Positions 13,040 through 21,926 of a DNA stretch of 64,000 nucleotides are shown here, piece by piece. Numbering within the stretch: position 1 is the first letter of the stretch; the number at the start of each line of letters is the position of its first letter. Source of the DNA: Dehalococcoidia bacterium (GTDB lineage Bacteria; Chloroflexota; Dehalococcoidia; Bin125); contig JAJDXE010000010.1 of the NCBI GenBank assembly GCA_022825265.1, forward strand, positions 496,001 through 560,000. The letters run 5' to 3'. Both the position numbers and the translations under genes were made by a program. The notes beneath the pieces were generated by a model. That model made no database searches, was not told where the DNA came from, and saw nothing but the letters and a program-made list of their open reading frames with translations.

Positions 13040-15664
13040 ATGGCGACGATCACGATCAATGGACAGTCGGTTGAGGCCGAGGTTGGCGCTCCGCTGGTCG
13101 AGGTCATCAAGAACGCCGGGTTCGCGATCTCCAACCTCTGCTACCTGGACGGGCTGCCCCCGTACGCGGGCTGCCGCACCTGCGCGGTCGAGGTCGAGGG
13201 CATGCGCGGACTGCCGCTGTCCTGCACGACCAATGTGATGGACGGCATGGTCGTCCGCACCGACACGCCCGAAGTGACCGAGATGCGCCAGGAAGTCCTG
13301 GCGGTAATCCTGGCCAACCACTCCGACCGCTGCCTCACCTGCCACCGGATCGAACACTGTCGCACGGGCGAAATCTGCCTGCGCGACAACGAAGTCACGC
13401 ATCGCTGCGTGACCTGCTCGAAGAACTACCGCTGCGAGCTGCAGACCACGTGCGACGCCGCAGATGTCGGTCGCGCAAATGTCGAGCCGTACATCGACGA
13501 GGCTCGGACGTACTATCGACACTCACAGCCCGAGCCGGACCGGGCGAACCCGTTCTTCGAGTTCGATCCGCAGATGTGCATCATCTGTACGCGCTGTGTC
13601 CGCGCCTGCGACGATTTGCGCCACACAACGGCGATCACGCTGGCCGGGCGCGGGTTCTCGACCCGGATCGCATTCGGTGCCGGCGGACAGATCGACGAGT
13701 CGAACTGCGACTTCTGCGGCGCATGTATCGATGTCTGCCCGACGGCGACGCTGATGGAAGCGCCGAACAAGTGGGTCGCACGCCCTGACAAGTGGGTGAC
13801 GACGACCTGCACCGAGTGCTCCATGGGCTGCACAATCCAGATGGGCGTGCGCGACGGGCGCGGCATCCAGGTCCGACCCGGTAACGGCAACGACGTATCC
13901 CGCTCGCAGATCTGCGTGCGCGGCCGCTTTGGCTACGACCAGACCCGAGACAAGGACCGGCTGCGCGCCGCGACGATTGGCCGTGGCGAAGATGCCTTCG
14001 AGCAGGACGGCGACGCCGTGCTCGAACATGCCGCCGAGGCAATTTCGGCGATTCTCGCCGAGCATGGTCCTTCGGCGGTCGGCATTCTTGGCTCGGGACA
14101 GTTGATGCTTGAGGAGTTGTACGCGTTGAAGACGCTGGCCACACGGCTTGGTGTGACGAACATCGATTCCTCGCTCGGCCCGGTGACCGCCGCGATCGGC
14201 GACGCGCTGAATGACGCATTTGGCTCCGAGCACCTGCCCTCGCGATTGACTTCCGTGGAGTCGGCGGACCTGATCATTGCGATCGGCGACGACATCTCCG
14301 CATCCAACAATGTGCTCGGCGTGCGGATCAAAGACGCTGTCGCCAACAACGGCGCCTCGATGGTCAGCATTTCCTCGCGACGCAACCCGCTCGCCGACTA
14401 CGCGGTCGACGAGGCGCACGCGATTCACCCGCCCAACGGCGACCTCGCCGCGGTGGCGCAAGCGCTGGCTACCAATGTCGTCAAGGATCTCGACGTTCGG
14501 ACCGGACTGTCGGACGTCGAGGGGCTCTCGGACGTGACCGGCAACGCCGAGGGCATTGCCCCGGCGACATCGACGATTCTGCGACGACGCGGCGGCTCGG
14601 TTGCGATCGTCGTGGCGCCGTCTCGCACGAATGCGGCGCAGGCTGGCGCGCAGGTTCGCGCGGCCGCCAATCTCGCAATTGCGCTGGCCGGTCCGGCCGA
14701 CGCACCGGCCGCTCTGCATGTGCTGCCGCCCGAGGCCAACTCGGTCGGGCTGCGAGACCTTGGTGTCGCTCCTGGCGAGGGCGGGCTTGGCGCTTCGGAA
14801 ATGCTCGATTCGGCGCGCGAAGGAAGTCTGAAGGCATTGATCATCGCTCGCGACAACCCGGTCATGCTCCATCCGAACCGCGCGGCGACGATTGCGGCGC
14901 TGGACAATCTGGACGCGCTCGTAGTGATCGATGAGGTCGCGACGGAGACCGTCGAGCGCGCCACGCACGTGCTTCCCGACGTATCGGCATTCGGCAAGGA
15001 CGGACACATCACCAACGCCGACCGACAGATTCTGCGTCTCCGCACAGCGACCGAGGAACAGCGCAATGCCCGTCCGCTCGGGCGTTGGCTGCGCGATCTC
15101 GCCAAGCATCTCCCGGCCGTCGACACGCCGACAACCGACGAGAATGGCGAACCCGGCGAGCCGATTTCGGCGCCCGCGCAGCCACAGGGCGTGCGTGAGG
15201 CGCGGGCGGCGCTGGCCGCGCTGGACAGTCGATACTCCGTCCTGGCCGAGCCGGGTGCGACGCAGGCTCGGATGCCAATCAACGGCGCGGCAACCCAGCG
15301 CTTCCTCAGCGTGGCGAATTCCGGCGCGGCCAACGGCGACAGCTCGATGACGCTGTTGACCGGGCGTGACCTGTACAGCGACCGGCTGACTGCTGCTCGG
15401 GGCGAGGCGGATGCTGATCTACTGCATCGCGCTGATGGCGTGCAGATCAATCCAGCCGATGCTGCGGCGCTTGGGATCGAGACGGGCGCAAACGTCAGCC
15501 TGTCGGCGAATCAGGCGCAGATCATCCTGCCCGCCGAAATCACCGAGGACGTACCCGCAGGCGCGGTTTGGGCGTCGGCGCTGCATGGCGGCGGTGCGGT
15601 CCAGGCGCTGCAGTCGGCGAGCGCTGAGCGAATCGCCTCGGTTGAGGTCGCCGCCGCGGACTGA
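13040..15664 (+). CDS. nuoG: NADH-quinone oxidoreductase subunit G, molybdopterin-oxidoreductase family
   Basis: 874 residues. The 2Fe-2S domain has Cys34, 45, 48 and 62. His94, Cys98, Cys101 and Cys107 form the H-x3-C-x2-C-x5-C N5 site. An unusual insertion then adds Cys113, 123, 126, 132 and 138 (THRCVTCSKNYRCELQ), resembling a second half-site. Two 4Fe-4S motifs follow (CIICTRCVRAC and CDFCGACIDVCP), then CTECSMGC...ICVRGRFG, the cluster before the molybdopterin fold. From about residue 330 the molybdopterin-oxidoreductase domains appear, with a dinucleotide-binding domain at the C-terminus. It could instead serve as the catalytic subunit of a formate dehydrogenase. GGGGAGG precedes the ATG. 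Confidence 0.87.
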   Translation: MATITINGQSVEAEVGAPLVEVIKNAGFAISNLCYLDGLPPYAGCRTCAVEVEGMRGLPLSCTTNVMDGMVVRTDTPEVTEMRQEVLAVILANHSDRCLTCHRIEHCRTGEICLRDNEVTHRCVTCSKNYRCELQTTCDAADVGRANVEPYIDEARTYYRHSQPEPDRANPFFEFDPQMCIICTRCVRACDDLRHTTAITLAGRGFSTRIAFGAGGQIDESNCDFCGACIDVCPTATLMEAPNKWVARPDKWVTTTCTECSMGCTIQMGVRDGRGIQVRPGNGNDVSRSQICVRGRFGYDQTRDKDRLRAATIGRGEDAFEQDGDAVLEHAAEAISAILAEHGPSAVGILGSGQLMLEELYALKTLATRLGVTNIDSSLGPVTAAIGDALNDAFGSEHLPSRLTSVESADLIIAIGDDISASNNVLGVRIKDAVANNGASMVSISSRRNPLADYAVDEAHAIHPPNGDLAAVAQALATNVVKDLDVRTGLSDVEGLSDVTGNAEGIAPATSTILRRRGGSVAIVVAPSRTNAAQAGAQVRAAANLAIALAGPADAPAALHVLPPEANSVGLRDLGVAPGEGGLGASEMLDSAREGSLKALIIARDNPVMLHPNRAATIAALDNLDALVVIDEVATETVERATHVLPDVSAFGKDGHITNADRQILRLRTATEEQRNARPLGRWLRDLAKHLPAVDTPTTDENGEPGEPISAPAQPQGVREARAALAALDSRYSVLAEPGATQARMPINGAATQRFLSVANSGAANGDSSMTLLTGRDLYSDRLTAARGEADADLLHRADGVQINPADAAALGIETGANVSLSANQAQIILPAEITEDVPAGAVWASALHGGGAVQALQSASAERIASVEVAAAD

Positions 15665-15883
15665 GCACAGACTCAGTCGACCGTGGTCCTGCAGGCCGCG
15701 GTGCAAGCCTCTGGCACGCGTTGCCTGTTTGTGCCCCTCGCCATACTGCGATGCTCGTCACGCGTGGGCGAATCGCGATAAGCTACACATCATCAGGATC
15801 ATCTTGATGCTGATATCGGAATAGTCATTCTCCCAATCTCTCGATCCAATTCAGTCCGCTGACACTCCAAGAATCGAATTGCC

Positions 15884-17146
15884 ATGACATTGCAGCACTC
15901 GGATCTCGTTCTCTCTCCACCTCGCGGACACTACGTCTTTGTCGATGGCCCATCGATCGACGGCACGTTGGGCCGCGTGATCGGGCAGCCGCCCGGTCCC
16001 GACACGCGGCCGGACTGGCGCCGGCTTGAGGCGTTTGTGAAGCAGCATTGTGGGCCGGCGCCATACTCGCCGACCTTCGTGTTCTGGGCGCCGGGTCAGC
16101 AGGGATTCATGCACTTCTTGCGGACATCGGGCTTCATGATCGCTCTGGGCGACCGCTTCGTGCCCGGTCAGAGTTGCGCCGAGCTGATCGAGGAGCGCAT
16201 TGGTCGTTTGAATGAATTGTCAGATCCGGAGCAGAGCTGGCAGGTGATCGTCGGCACTCACAACCCGGATCTGATTTCGGCGCTTCCTGAACTGGCGAGC
16301 CAGGCCGAGCGGATCAGCGTGTTCGGCTTCACCGAGTTTCTGCCCGACGCACCTGAGCTTGAGGACCAGATCGACTTCTATGACATCGAGGACGATGCGC
16401 GCCTGTTCCGCACACCGCTGCCTCGGGTGGAGTTTGAGGATGAGTTTGACGGACCGCCCGTCGGCGAGGCGGATGTGGCCTTTCAACCGGCGCTGGTCGA
16501 GCCTCCGGCGCTTGAACGGCCGACTCCGCCGCCGACGTTTGTCCCACGTCCCAGAGGCGAGGTTCGTGAGTTTTACCTGATCGTCGATGGACGGAGCATC
16601 GAGAAGGAGCTGGGAGAAATCCTGGGCGAGAAGCCGAATCCCGGCACGCGGCCGGACTGGGGCACGGTGCTGGACTTTGCTCGCAGCCAGACGCAGTCGG
16701 CGGACGGATCGGTCAAGGCGCTGTTTGCGCATATCGCGCCGGGTCACGCAGGCTTTCGTCGGGCGCTCAAGGATCTGGGTTACACATCGAGCCCGGTCAG
16801 ACCGGACGATACGCAGCCGATGCGGCCGGTAGTCGAGGAGTTCATCTGCGGGCTGCTCGGAGCGCGCGCGCTGAGTGGCGATGGGGATCAGGAGCCCGCG
16901 CCCGACATCATGGTGATCGCTCACGGTCAGGCGATCTTTGACGCGCTCAGCGACATTCCCGATCGCGGTCAACGGCTGTGCGCGCTGGGGTTCCCCGAGC
17001 GGATGCCGGCCGCCGAGTTCTACCCCAGGATCGAACAGCTTGACCTCGAGCGGGAGGCCCGGGCGTTCGGGGCGGAGTTGCCTCGCGAGTTTGGCGTCGA
17101 TGTCGACAACTTCGACCCGGACGAGGAACTGTCGCGGCTGTTCTGA
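15884..17146 (+). CDS. tandem NYN/LabA-like domain protein
   Basis: 420 residues made of two similar halves joined by a proline-rich linker (about 195-225). Half 1 (about 16-175) has YVFVDGPSIDGTLGRVIG, TRPDWRRL, VFWAPGQQGF, IVGTHNPDLISALPEL and ISVFGFTEFLP. Half 2 (about 228-395) has FYLIVDGRSIEKELGEILG, TRPDWGTV, HIAPGHAGF, VIAHGQAIFDALSDI and LCALGFPERMP. A hydrophobic strand ending VDG, a central acidic position and a later S/T-x-N-x-D helix suggest an NYN (PIN-like) RNase fold. Half 2 lacks the second aspartate, so it may be inactive. The function is unknown. A 219-nt AT-richer leader precedes it, with TAAGCT about 100 nt upstream as a possible -10; no ribosome-binding site is visible. 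Confidence 0.55.
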   Translation: MTLQHSDLVLSPPRGHYVFVDGPSIDGTLGRVIGQPPGPDTRPDWRRLEAFVKQHCGPAPYSPTFVFWAPGQQGFMHFLRTSGFMIALGDRFVPGQSCAELIEERIGRLNELSDPEQSWQVIVGTHNPDLISALPELASQAERISVFGFTEFLPDAPELEDQIDFYDIEDDARLFRTPLPRVEFEDEFDGPPVGEADVAFQPALVEPPALERPTPPPTFVPRPRGEVREFYLIVDGRSIEKELGEILGEKPNPGTRPDWGTVLDFARSQTQSADGSVKALFAHIAPGHAGFRRALKDLGYTSSPVRPDDTQPMRPVVEEFICGLLGARALSGDGDQEPAPDIMVIAHGQAIFDALSDIPDRGQRLCALGFPERMPAAEFYPRIEQLDLEREARAFGAELPREFGVDVDNFDPDEELSRLF

Positions 17147-17155
17147 CTCACGGGG

Positions 17156-18310
17156 CTAGAGGTCGAACGGCAACGCCGAGCCGATGGCGAAGGTGACTCC
17201 AGCAGCGAGGATGCCGACGAAGACGGATCGGCCAGCGGAGTAGAGCGGGTTTCTGCTGGTCACCAACGAGGTAAAGAGCCCGGCAAACGCAAGAGTGACG
17301 ACGCTGGCGACGACTCCGGCGATCAGGGCCCAGTAGTCGACGTTCCAGCCGGCAGCGTGCCAGAGGAGGAAGGGGATCAAGGGAATCAGCGCTCCGAGCG
17401 AGAAGGCCGTGAATGAGCTGATCGCGGCTCGCCAGGGGTCTCCGAGTTGTTCGGGATCGAGGCCGAGTTCCTCGCGCACCATCGTGTCGACGAGGGCGTC
17501 AGGTTTGCTCGATAGCTCGGTCGCGACCTGCTCGGCTAGCTCTTCCGAGAGGCCTTTGGCTCGATAGATGCTGACCAGCTCTCGACGTTCCTCGGCAGGA
17601 TCGAGCAAGACTTCATCGCGTTCCATGGCGACTTGGCGTTGAAGCACTTCAGACTGTCCGCGGACAGAAATGTACTCGCCAGCGGCCATGGAGAACGCGC
17701 CTGCGAGCCAGCCGCCGATTCCAGCGACCAGCACCGCCTCGGAGCCGATCGCCACACCAGCGACGCCTGCGATCAGAGCGAGATTAGAGACGATCCCGTC
17801 GTTGAGTCCGAACAGAGCGGCTCGGAAGGTGGAAGCTCCCGAAGCTCCAATGCCGGCGTGACCCTCACCGACGGCGCCCACTGCGCCGTGCTGGGTCCCG
17901 AGTTCAGCCAGGGTGGCGCGATGCTCGCGCTCTTCCTCGGCCAGGTCGCCGGAATCCGGATCGGAGACGTACTTCTGGATATCAATCAGTTCCTCGCGGC
18001 GAAGCTGCGAAATCACGAAGCCAAGACCCCAGATTCTCGCCTGGAAGGCCATCAGTCGCACCCTCAATGAGGGCCGATGCGTTTCGGTTGGGAACTTCTC
18101 GTCTCCGAGGAGCCGGACCCAGTGGGTGGCGTGCTCCAGTTCGGATTCCGACATCCTGCTCAGCACCTGTGCGGAGTGCGGATCGCTCATACTGGCGAGG
18201 CGGTCGTAGAGCCATGCGGCGTCCAGCTCGTCGCCGATCATCTCGCGGACTCGCTCGCGACGTTCGTCGGTCAGCGGCACATTCGCCTGGGGCGGGTCCA
18301 TGGTCGTCAT
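17156..18310 (-). CDS. VIT1/CCC1-family transporter with N-terminal ferritin-like domain
   Basis: 384 residues from ATG 18310. Residues about 10-150 form a ferritin-like four-helix domain with DELDAAWLYDRLA, SESELEHATHW and EEEREHRATLAELG, giving the E-x6-Y and E-x-x-H di-iron ligands of the rubrerythrin type. From about 165 the VIT1/CCC1 region follows: ALFGLNDGIVSNLALIAGVAG, then a loop with SVRGQSEVLQRQ, and four more membrane helices. VIT/CCC1 proteins move Fe2+ or Mn2+ out of the cytosol. The fused domain probably oxidises or delivers iron to the pore. TACACT lies 6 nt before the start, so the mRNA is likely leaderless. Confidence 0.88.
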   Translation of the reverse strand: MTTMDPPQANVPLTDERRERVREMIGDELDAAWLYDRLASMSDPHSAQVLSRMSESELEHATHWVRLLGDEKFPTETHRPSLRVRLMAFQARIWGLGFVISQLRREELIDIQKYVSDPDSGDLAEEEREHRATLAELGTQHGAVGAVGEGHAGIGASGASTFRAALFGLNDGIVSNLALIAGVAGVAIGSEAVLVAGIGGWLAGAFSMAAGEYISVRGQSEVLQRQVAMERDEVLLDPAEERRELVSIYRAKGLSEELAEQVATELSSKPDALVDTMVREELGLDPEQLGDPWRAAISSFTAFSLGALIPLIPFLLWHAAGWNVDYWALIAGVVASVVTLAFAGLFTSLVTSRNPLYSAGRSVFVGILAAGVTFAIGSALPFDL

Positions 18311-18316
18311 GAAGCC

Positions 18317-18322
18317 AGTGTA
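18317..18322 (-). promoter_or_regulatory. -10 box of a probable leaderless promoter
   Basis: Minus-strand TACACT ends 6 nt before ATG 18310. Together with its flank it forms GCGGGATACACT, which recurs exactly before the GTG at 27796. Confidence 0.55.
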
Positions 18323-18412
18323 TCCCGCGATATGAGCCATCTCCGACGATGCGCGATGATCGGAACACACAGCTACCAGACGAAATCACACGTTCAATTC
18401 GGAGCCAGCGCC

Positions 18413-19282
18413 ATGCTCAAGTTGGGATTGCCCAAGGGATCGCTCGAGTCCCCCACTTTCGACCTCTTCCGACGCGCCGGCTTCCATGTCTCTGTCAACT
18501 CACGGTCCTACTTCCCCGAGATAGACGACGAGGGCATCACCTGCACCATGTTCCGCGCGCAGGAGATGGCCCGTTACGTCGAGGACGGCGTCGTGGACGT
18601 GGGGATCACCGGTCACGACTGGGTCGTGGAGACCGGAGCGGACGTGGTCGAAGTCGCCGAGATGACCTACAGCAAGGCGACCAGCCGACCCGCGCGCTGG
18701 GTGCTTGCGGTTCCGGCCGAGTCGCACGTGTCGGAGATCGAACAACTCCAGGGCGGTGTGATCGCGACGGAGTTGGTCCGAACGACTCGGGAGTACTTCG
18801 AGCAGCGCGGGATCGACGTGCGGGTCGAGTTCAGCTGGGGCGCAACCGAGGTCAAGGCGCGAATCATCGACGCGATCGTCGACGTGACCGAGACTGGCTC
18901 GTCGCTGCGAGCGAACAACCTGCGCGTGATCGCCGAAGTGCTGCAGAGCACGGCGCGACTGATCGCCAACAAGGACGCCTGGAACGACCCGCTGCGTCGG
19001 GAGAAGATTGAGGCAATCAACACGCTGCTGCAAGGCGCGATTGCGGCGACGACCAAAGTTGGCTTGAAGCTCAACACCCCTCGTTCAAGTTTGGAGGACG
19101 TGCTCGCCGTGATTGGCAAATTCGGCGAGCACGCCCCCACGATCAGTCCATTGATCGACGACTCATGGGTTGCGCTGGAGATTGTTCTCGATGAGCGACA
19201 AGAGCGAGAGATGATCCCCGAACTGCGCCGTGCCGGCGCCAGCGGCCTGGTCTCCTATCCCCTGAACAAGGTCATCTCTTGA
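18413..19282 (+). CDS. hisG: ATP phosphoribosyltransferase, long form
   Basis: 289 residues from ATG 18413, with GGAG 8 nt before it. HisG condenses ATP and PRPP in the first step of histidine synthesis. KLGLPKGSLES is the N-terminal PRPP-loop signature, DVGITGHDWV is the periplasmic-binding-like substrate hinge, and IVDVTETGSSLRANNLRV is the conserved PRPP-binding segment. The C-terminal 75 residues (IEAINTLLQG...GASGLVSYPLNKVI) form the histidine-binding regulatory domain of the long form, so HisZ is not required. No other his genes are adjacent. The last 120 nt are antisense to the PPC-domain gene. Confidence 0.93.
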   Translation: MLKLGLPKGSLESPTFDLFRRAGFHVSVNSRSYFPEIDDEGITCTMFRAQEMARYVEDGVVDVGITGHDWVVETGADVVEVAEMTYSKATSRPARWVLAVPAESHVSEIEQLQGGVIATELVRTTREYFEQRGIDVRVEFSWGATEVKARIIDAIVDVTETGSSLRANNLRVIAEVLQSTARLIANKDAWNDPLRREKIEAINTLLQGAIAATTKVGLKLNTPRSSLEDVLAVIGKFGEHAPTISPLIDDSWVALEIVLDERQEREMIPELRRAGASGLVSYPLNKVIS

Positions 19283-21757
19283 CGCCGGACCCCGCTCCAG
19301 CTCTCCGCTGACCAGCCACGCGCCAACCGGAGCATCCTCGGGCACGATCCAGCGCGACGTGTTAGACATTCTGACGTCTGTCGGAACGTAGGTCGCCTGG
19401 ACGAGTCCGTTGCCGAGTCGCCGGGCGTAGATTCGCCCGATCTCTTCGCCGTCGTGGATAACCGGCGCTGTTCGCAGCCAGCGATTGACCGCAGCGCTGA
19501 CGGGCAGCATCCGCTGCACAGGCAGCGCGCGTGCGCCGTTGGAGAGGTCGACGGCAAACTCCACCCGTCCATCTCCGAGGACGCGGGCCAGGAGCCTCGT
19601 GCCAATCACCATCTCCGGGGCGGGAGTCACGTCCGAGACCTCAGGCGTCGGAATCACCGGATTCGACGACAGATCGAGACCGGAGAGCAGGAGGTCGTGA
19701 TCTTCGCTCGCAGCAACCGTGCCGCAATAGGCGCGATCGAGCATGAATCCGTAGACCGGCGACAGCTGCCGGAGCGCTTCATCGCCGAACGACAGCGAGC
19801 CGGCGTCGACCTCGCAGTCGATGCTGCCGGAGAACGCCTCAAGGGCGTCAGCAACGTCTGTGTCGCTCCAACCGTCCTCGGCATCACGCTTCATCAGGAC
19901 CAGCATGGCGGCGTCGACGAGCACCGCGTCGATCTGTTCGGCAAAGGAGAGCTCAGCGTGGAGCTGCAGCGCCTCATCCGCAGAGAGAACTCGACCCGAC
20001 TCGTTCAAGTCTGACCAGTCCCTGGCGAACTGATCGATTCGTCGCGCTGCAGCGCGGCCGGCGCGAACGACGACTCGCTCCGCGGTTTCGACGCTCTGGA
20101 ACTCCTGCGGATCGAATCCCGCGTGGATCAGCACCTCGCTGTGCAAAGCGTTGAGCGTTGCGACCAGTGTGTCGAGCGTCGGAGCCGAGGCGTTCTCAAC
20201 CTCGGAGATCGGCAGTCCACCGCGACCGACCTGCGAGAAGAGCGCATCGGCCTGCGCTCGGAGTGATTCGAGCGTGGAGCTGAAGTTGCCGATGACCTGC
20301 GTCCGGACGCCAGCGGCGTAGATGGCACGGGAAGCAATCCCAGGATCGAGTCCTTCCCCTTCCTCGTCCGACGATTCGTCAGTCTCAGTTGCCTCGGCAG
20401 CCGCCTCATCCTCTTCGGTTGCCACTGGGCTGACGTCGGTCGTGACCTCTCCGTCGTCGCCGGCGATAGCGGAGACTCGGTACTCGACGTTGTCGACGCT
20501 GACGGTGACAGGGTCGAACTCAACGCCGCTGAGCACCATGATTGGACGCGTCAGCCAGTGCCGGTCGATCCGGTCTCCTTCCTCATCAACAACAAGGGCT
20601 TCAAGCATGACGTCGGTGGGTCCGTAGCGCCAGGAGAAGGAGCCTTCGAACGGTTGAATCTGCGGCAGAGACTCGCTGCCGAACGCGCTGACCGATTCGG
20701 CCGTGTGATACGAGGCGCCGACGCCCCAGCGCTCATCGTCGCCCTCGCCCGTGCCGATTCTCGGAGTCCGCCAGTTCGAGATGTATGGCCAGCGCACTCG
20801 GATCTGCACACTGCCGTTGAGCGCCGAGAGCGAGGTGTCGCCGAGATTGCCGACGCGGTAGTTGATCTCGAACGGCATGCCAAGGACGACGCGGTCGGGC
20901 GCATCGATGGCTTCGAGCTTGATGATCGGGCCCGCTTCAGGGATGCCGATACTGAGCTCATACGGTGCTTCTTGCAGATTCTTGAGATCGCGGTCGCCCC
21001 AGTTCGTGGCTTCAATCGTGTATGTACCAGCGCCCAGCGTTCGCACGATGCGTGAGTTGAACCGCACGCCGCCGTCGTCGTCGCTGTCTAGCAAGGTCCC
21101 GGTGTCGTCGAGCAGGTAAACGTAGGAATCAGCGACCTCAGAGGTCAGGTCAATCCGCACTCGAGTCGTAGCGGCCAGCGTGAACTGATAACGCTGCGAC
21201 GCGCGATCAGGACGGAACGCTGACTCGCAGCCAAAGTGCGACCAGACAGCCTCGGTGCTGAGCGAGTCTGTGAGGACACCGAGATCGACGACGTCGTGAC
21301 AGCCGGTGATCACGCGGAGCGTGAGTTCAAACGAGCCGCTCTCTCGACCCGACCATCCAACGGTGCTGGCCTCGATCTGATAGCTGCCGGCCGGCAGGGT
21401 TCGTTCGATTCGCGCGTTGACTCCACCGCCCGTGTCGTCGTCGATGTCGATCAGACGTCCGTCGCCATCCTGCAGGTAGACCTGCGTGTCTCGGTCAGGT
21501 GAGGTCAGATCGATTCGCACCTCGGCCTCCTCGGCCAGCGAGAAGAGGAAGCGCTGACCCGGGCGATGATCGACAAACTGAGAGGTGTCGCACTGGTCGT
21601 TCGACCAGGAGCCGCTGGCAGTCAGGATGTCACTGAGTTCGCCGAGCTCGGTCGGTGGCGGACATTTCGCCTCGTCATCTTGGGCGCTGGCCGTCTCGAA
21701 AGCGGTAAACATCCCAATCAGGACGATCAGTGAAGTCAGGATCAGGAATCTACGCAT
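19163..21757 (-). CDS. large secreted protein with two PPC domains
   Basis: 864 residues with a signal peptide (about 1-25, FLILTSLIVLIGMF to ASA). Residues about 44-148 and 163-270 are two PPC-type (bacterial pre-peptidase C-terminal) beta domains sharing RFLFSLAEEAEVRIDL / RYQFTLAATTRVRIDL, the DxDD turns and LPAGSYQIEA / LGAGTYTIEA. A CARDB-like segment follows at about 280-380, then a long acidic linker (about 440-475) and a mainly helical region to about 690. No catalytic domain is visible, so an adhesin or scaffold role is likely. Its C-terminal 40 codons overlap hisG on the opposite strand. Confidence 0.65.
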   Translation of the reverse strand: MRRFLILTSLIVLIGMFTAFETASAQDDEAKCPPPTELGELSDILTASGSWSNDQCDTSQFVDHRPGQRFLFSLAEEAEVRIDLTSPDRDTQVYLQDGDGRLIDIDDDTGGGVNARIERTLPAGSYQIEASTVGWSGRESGSFELTLRVITGCHDVVDLGVLTDSLSTEAVWSHFGCESAFRPDRASQRYQFTLAATTRVRIDLTSEVADSYVYLLDDTGTLLDSDDDGGVRFNSRIVRTLGAGTYTIEATNWGDRDLKNLQEAPYELSIGIPEAGPIIKLEAIDAPDRVVLGMPFEINYRVGNLGDTSLSALNGSVQIRVRWPYISNWRTPRIGTGEGDDERWGVGASYHTAESVSAFGSESLPQIQPFEGSFSWRYGPTDVMLEALVVDEEGDRIDRHWLTRPIMVLSGVEFDPVTVSVDNVEYRVSAIAGDDGEVTTDVSPVATEEDEAAAEATETDESSDEEGEGLDPGIASRAIYAAGVRTQVIGNFSSTLESLRAQADALFSQVGRGGLPISEVENASAPTLDTLVATLNALHSEVLIHAGFDPQEFQSVETAERVVVRAGRAAARRIDQFARDWSDLNESGRVLSADEALQLHAELSFAEQIDAVLVDAAMLVLMKRDAEDGWSDTDVADALEAFSGSIDCEVDAGSLSFGDEALRQLSPVYGFMLDRAYCGTVAASEDHDLLLSGLDLSSNPVIPTPEVSDVTPAPEMVIGTRLLARVLGDGRVEFAVDLSNGARALPVQRMLPVSAAVNRWLRTAPVIHDGEEIGRIYARRLGNGLVQATYVPTDVRMSNTSRWIVPEDAPVGAWLVSGELERGPASRDDLVQGIGDQAAGAGTAQFGDHLSLLSLIENNLQRNP

Positions 21758-21926
21758 CGGGCAATTCCAATCGACAGCTCATTATGTTCATCGCATATCG
21801 TAACCGCCGTTCCTGGAACCGCCCACGACTGGTCCGAGTGAAACGGCAGACTTGGTCGGTAGATAGTGTCGAACGCGGTGAGATTCGAAACGGCTTGCAG
21901 GTAGTCGCGAAGCAGATTCAAGGATT

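Noticed and set aside
13523..15450. Long open frames antisense to nuoG
   Set aside because: High GC and strong codon bias produce long antisense frames. They have no family motifs, while nuoG has full Fe-S signatures.
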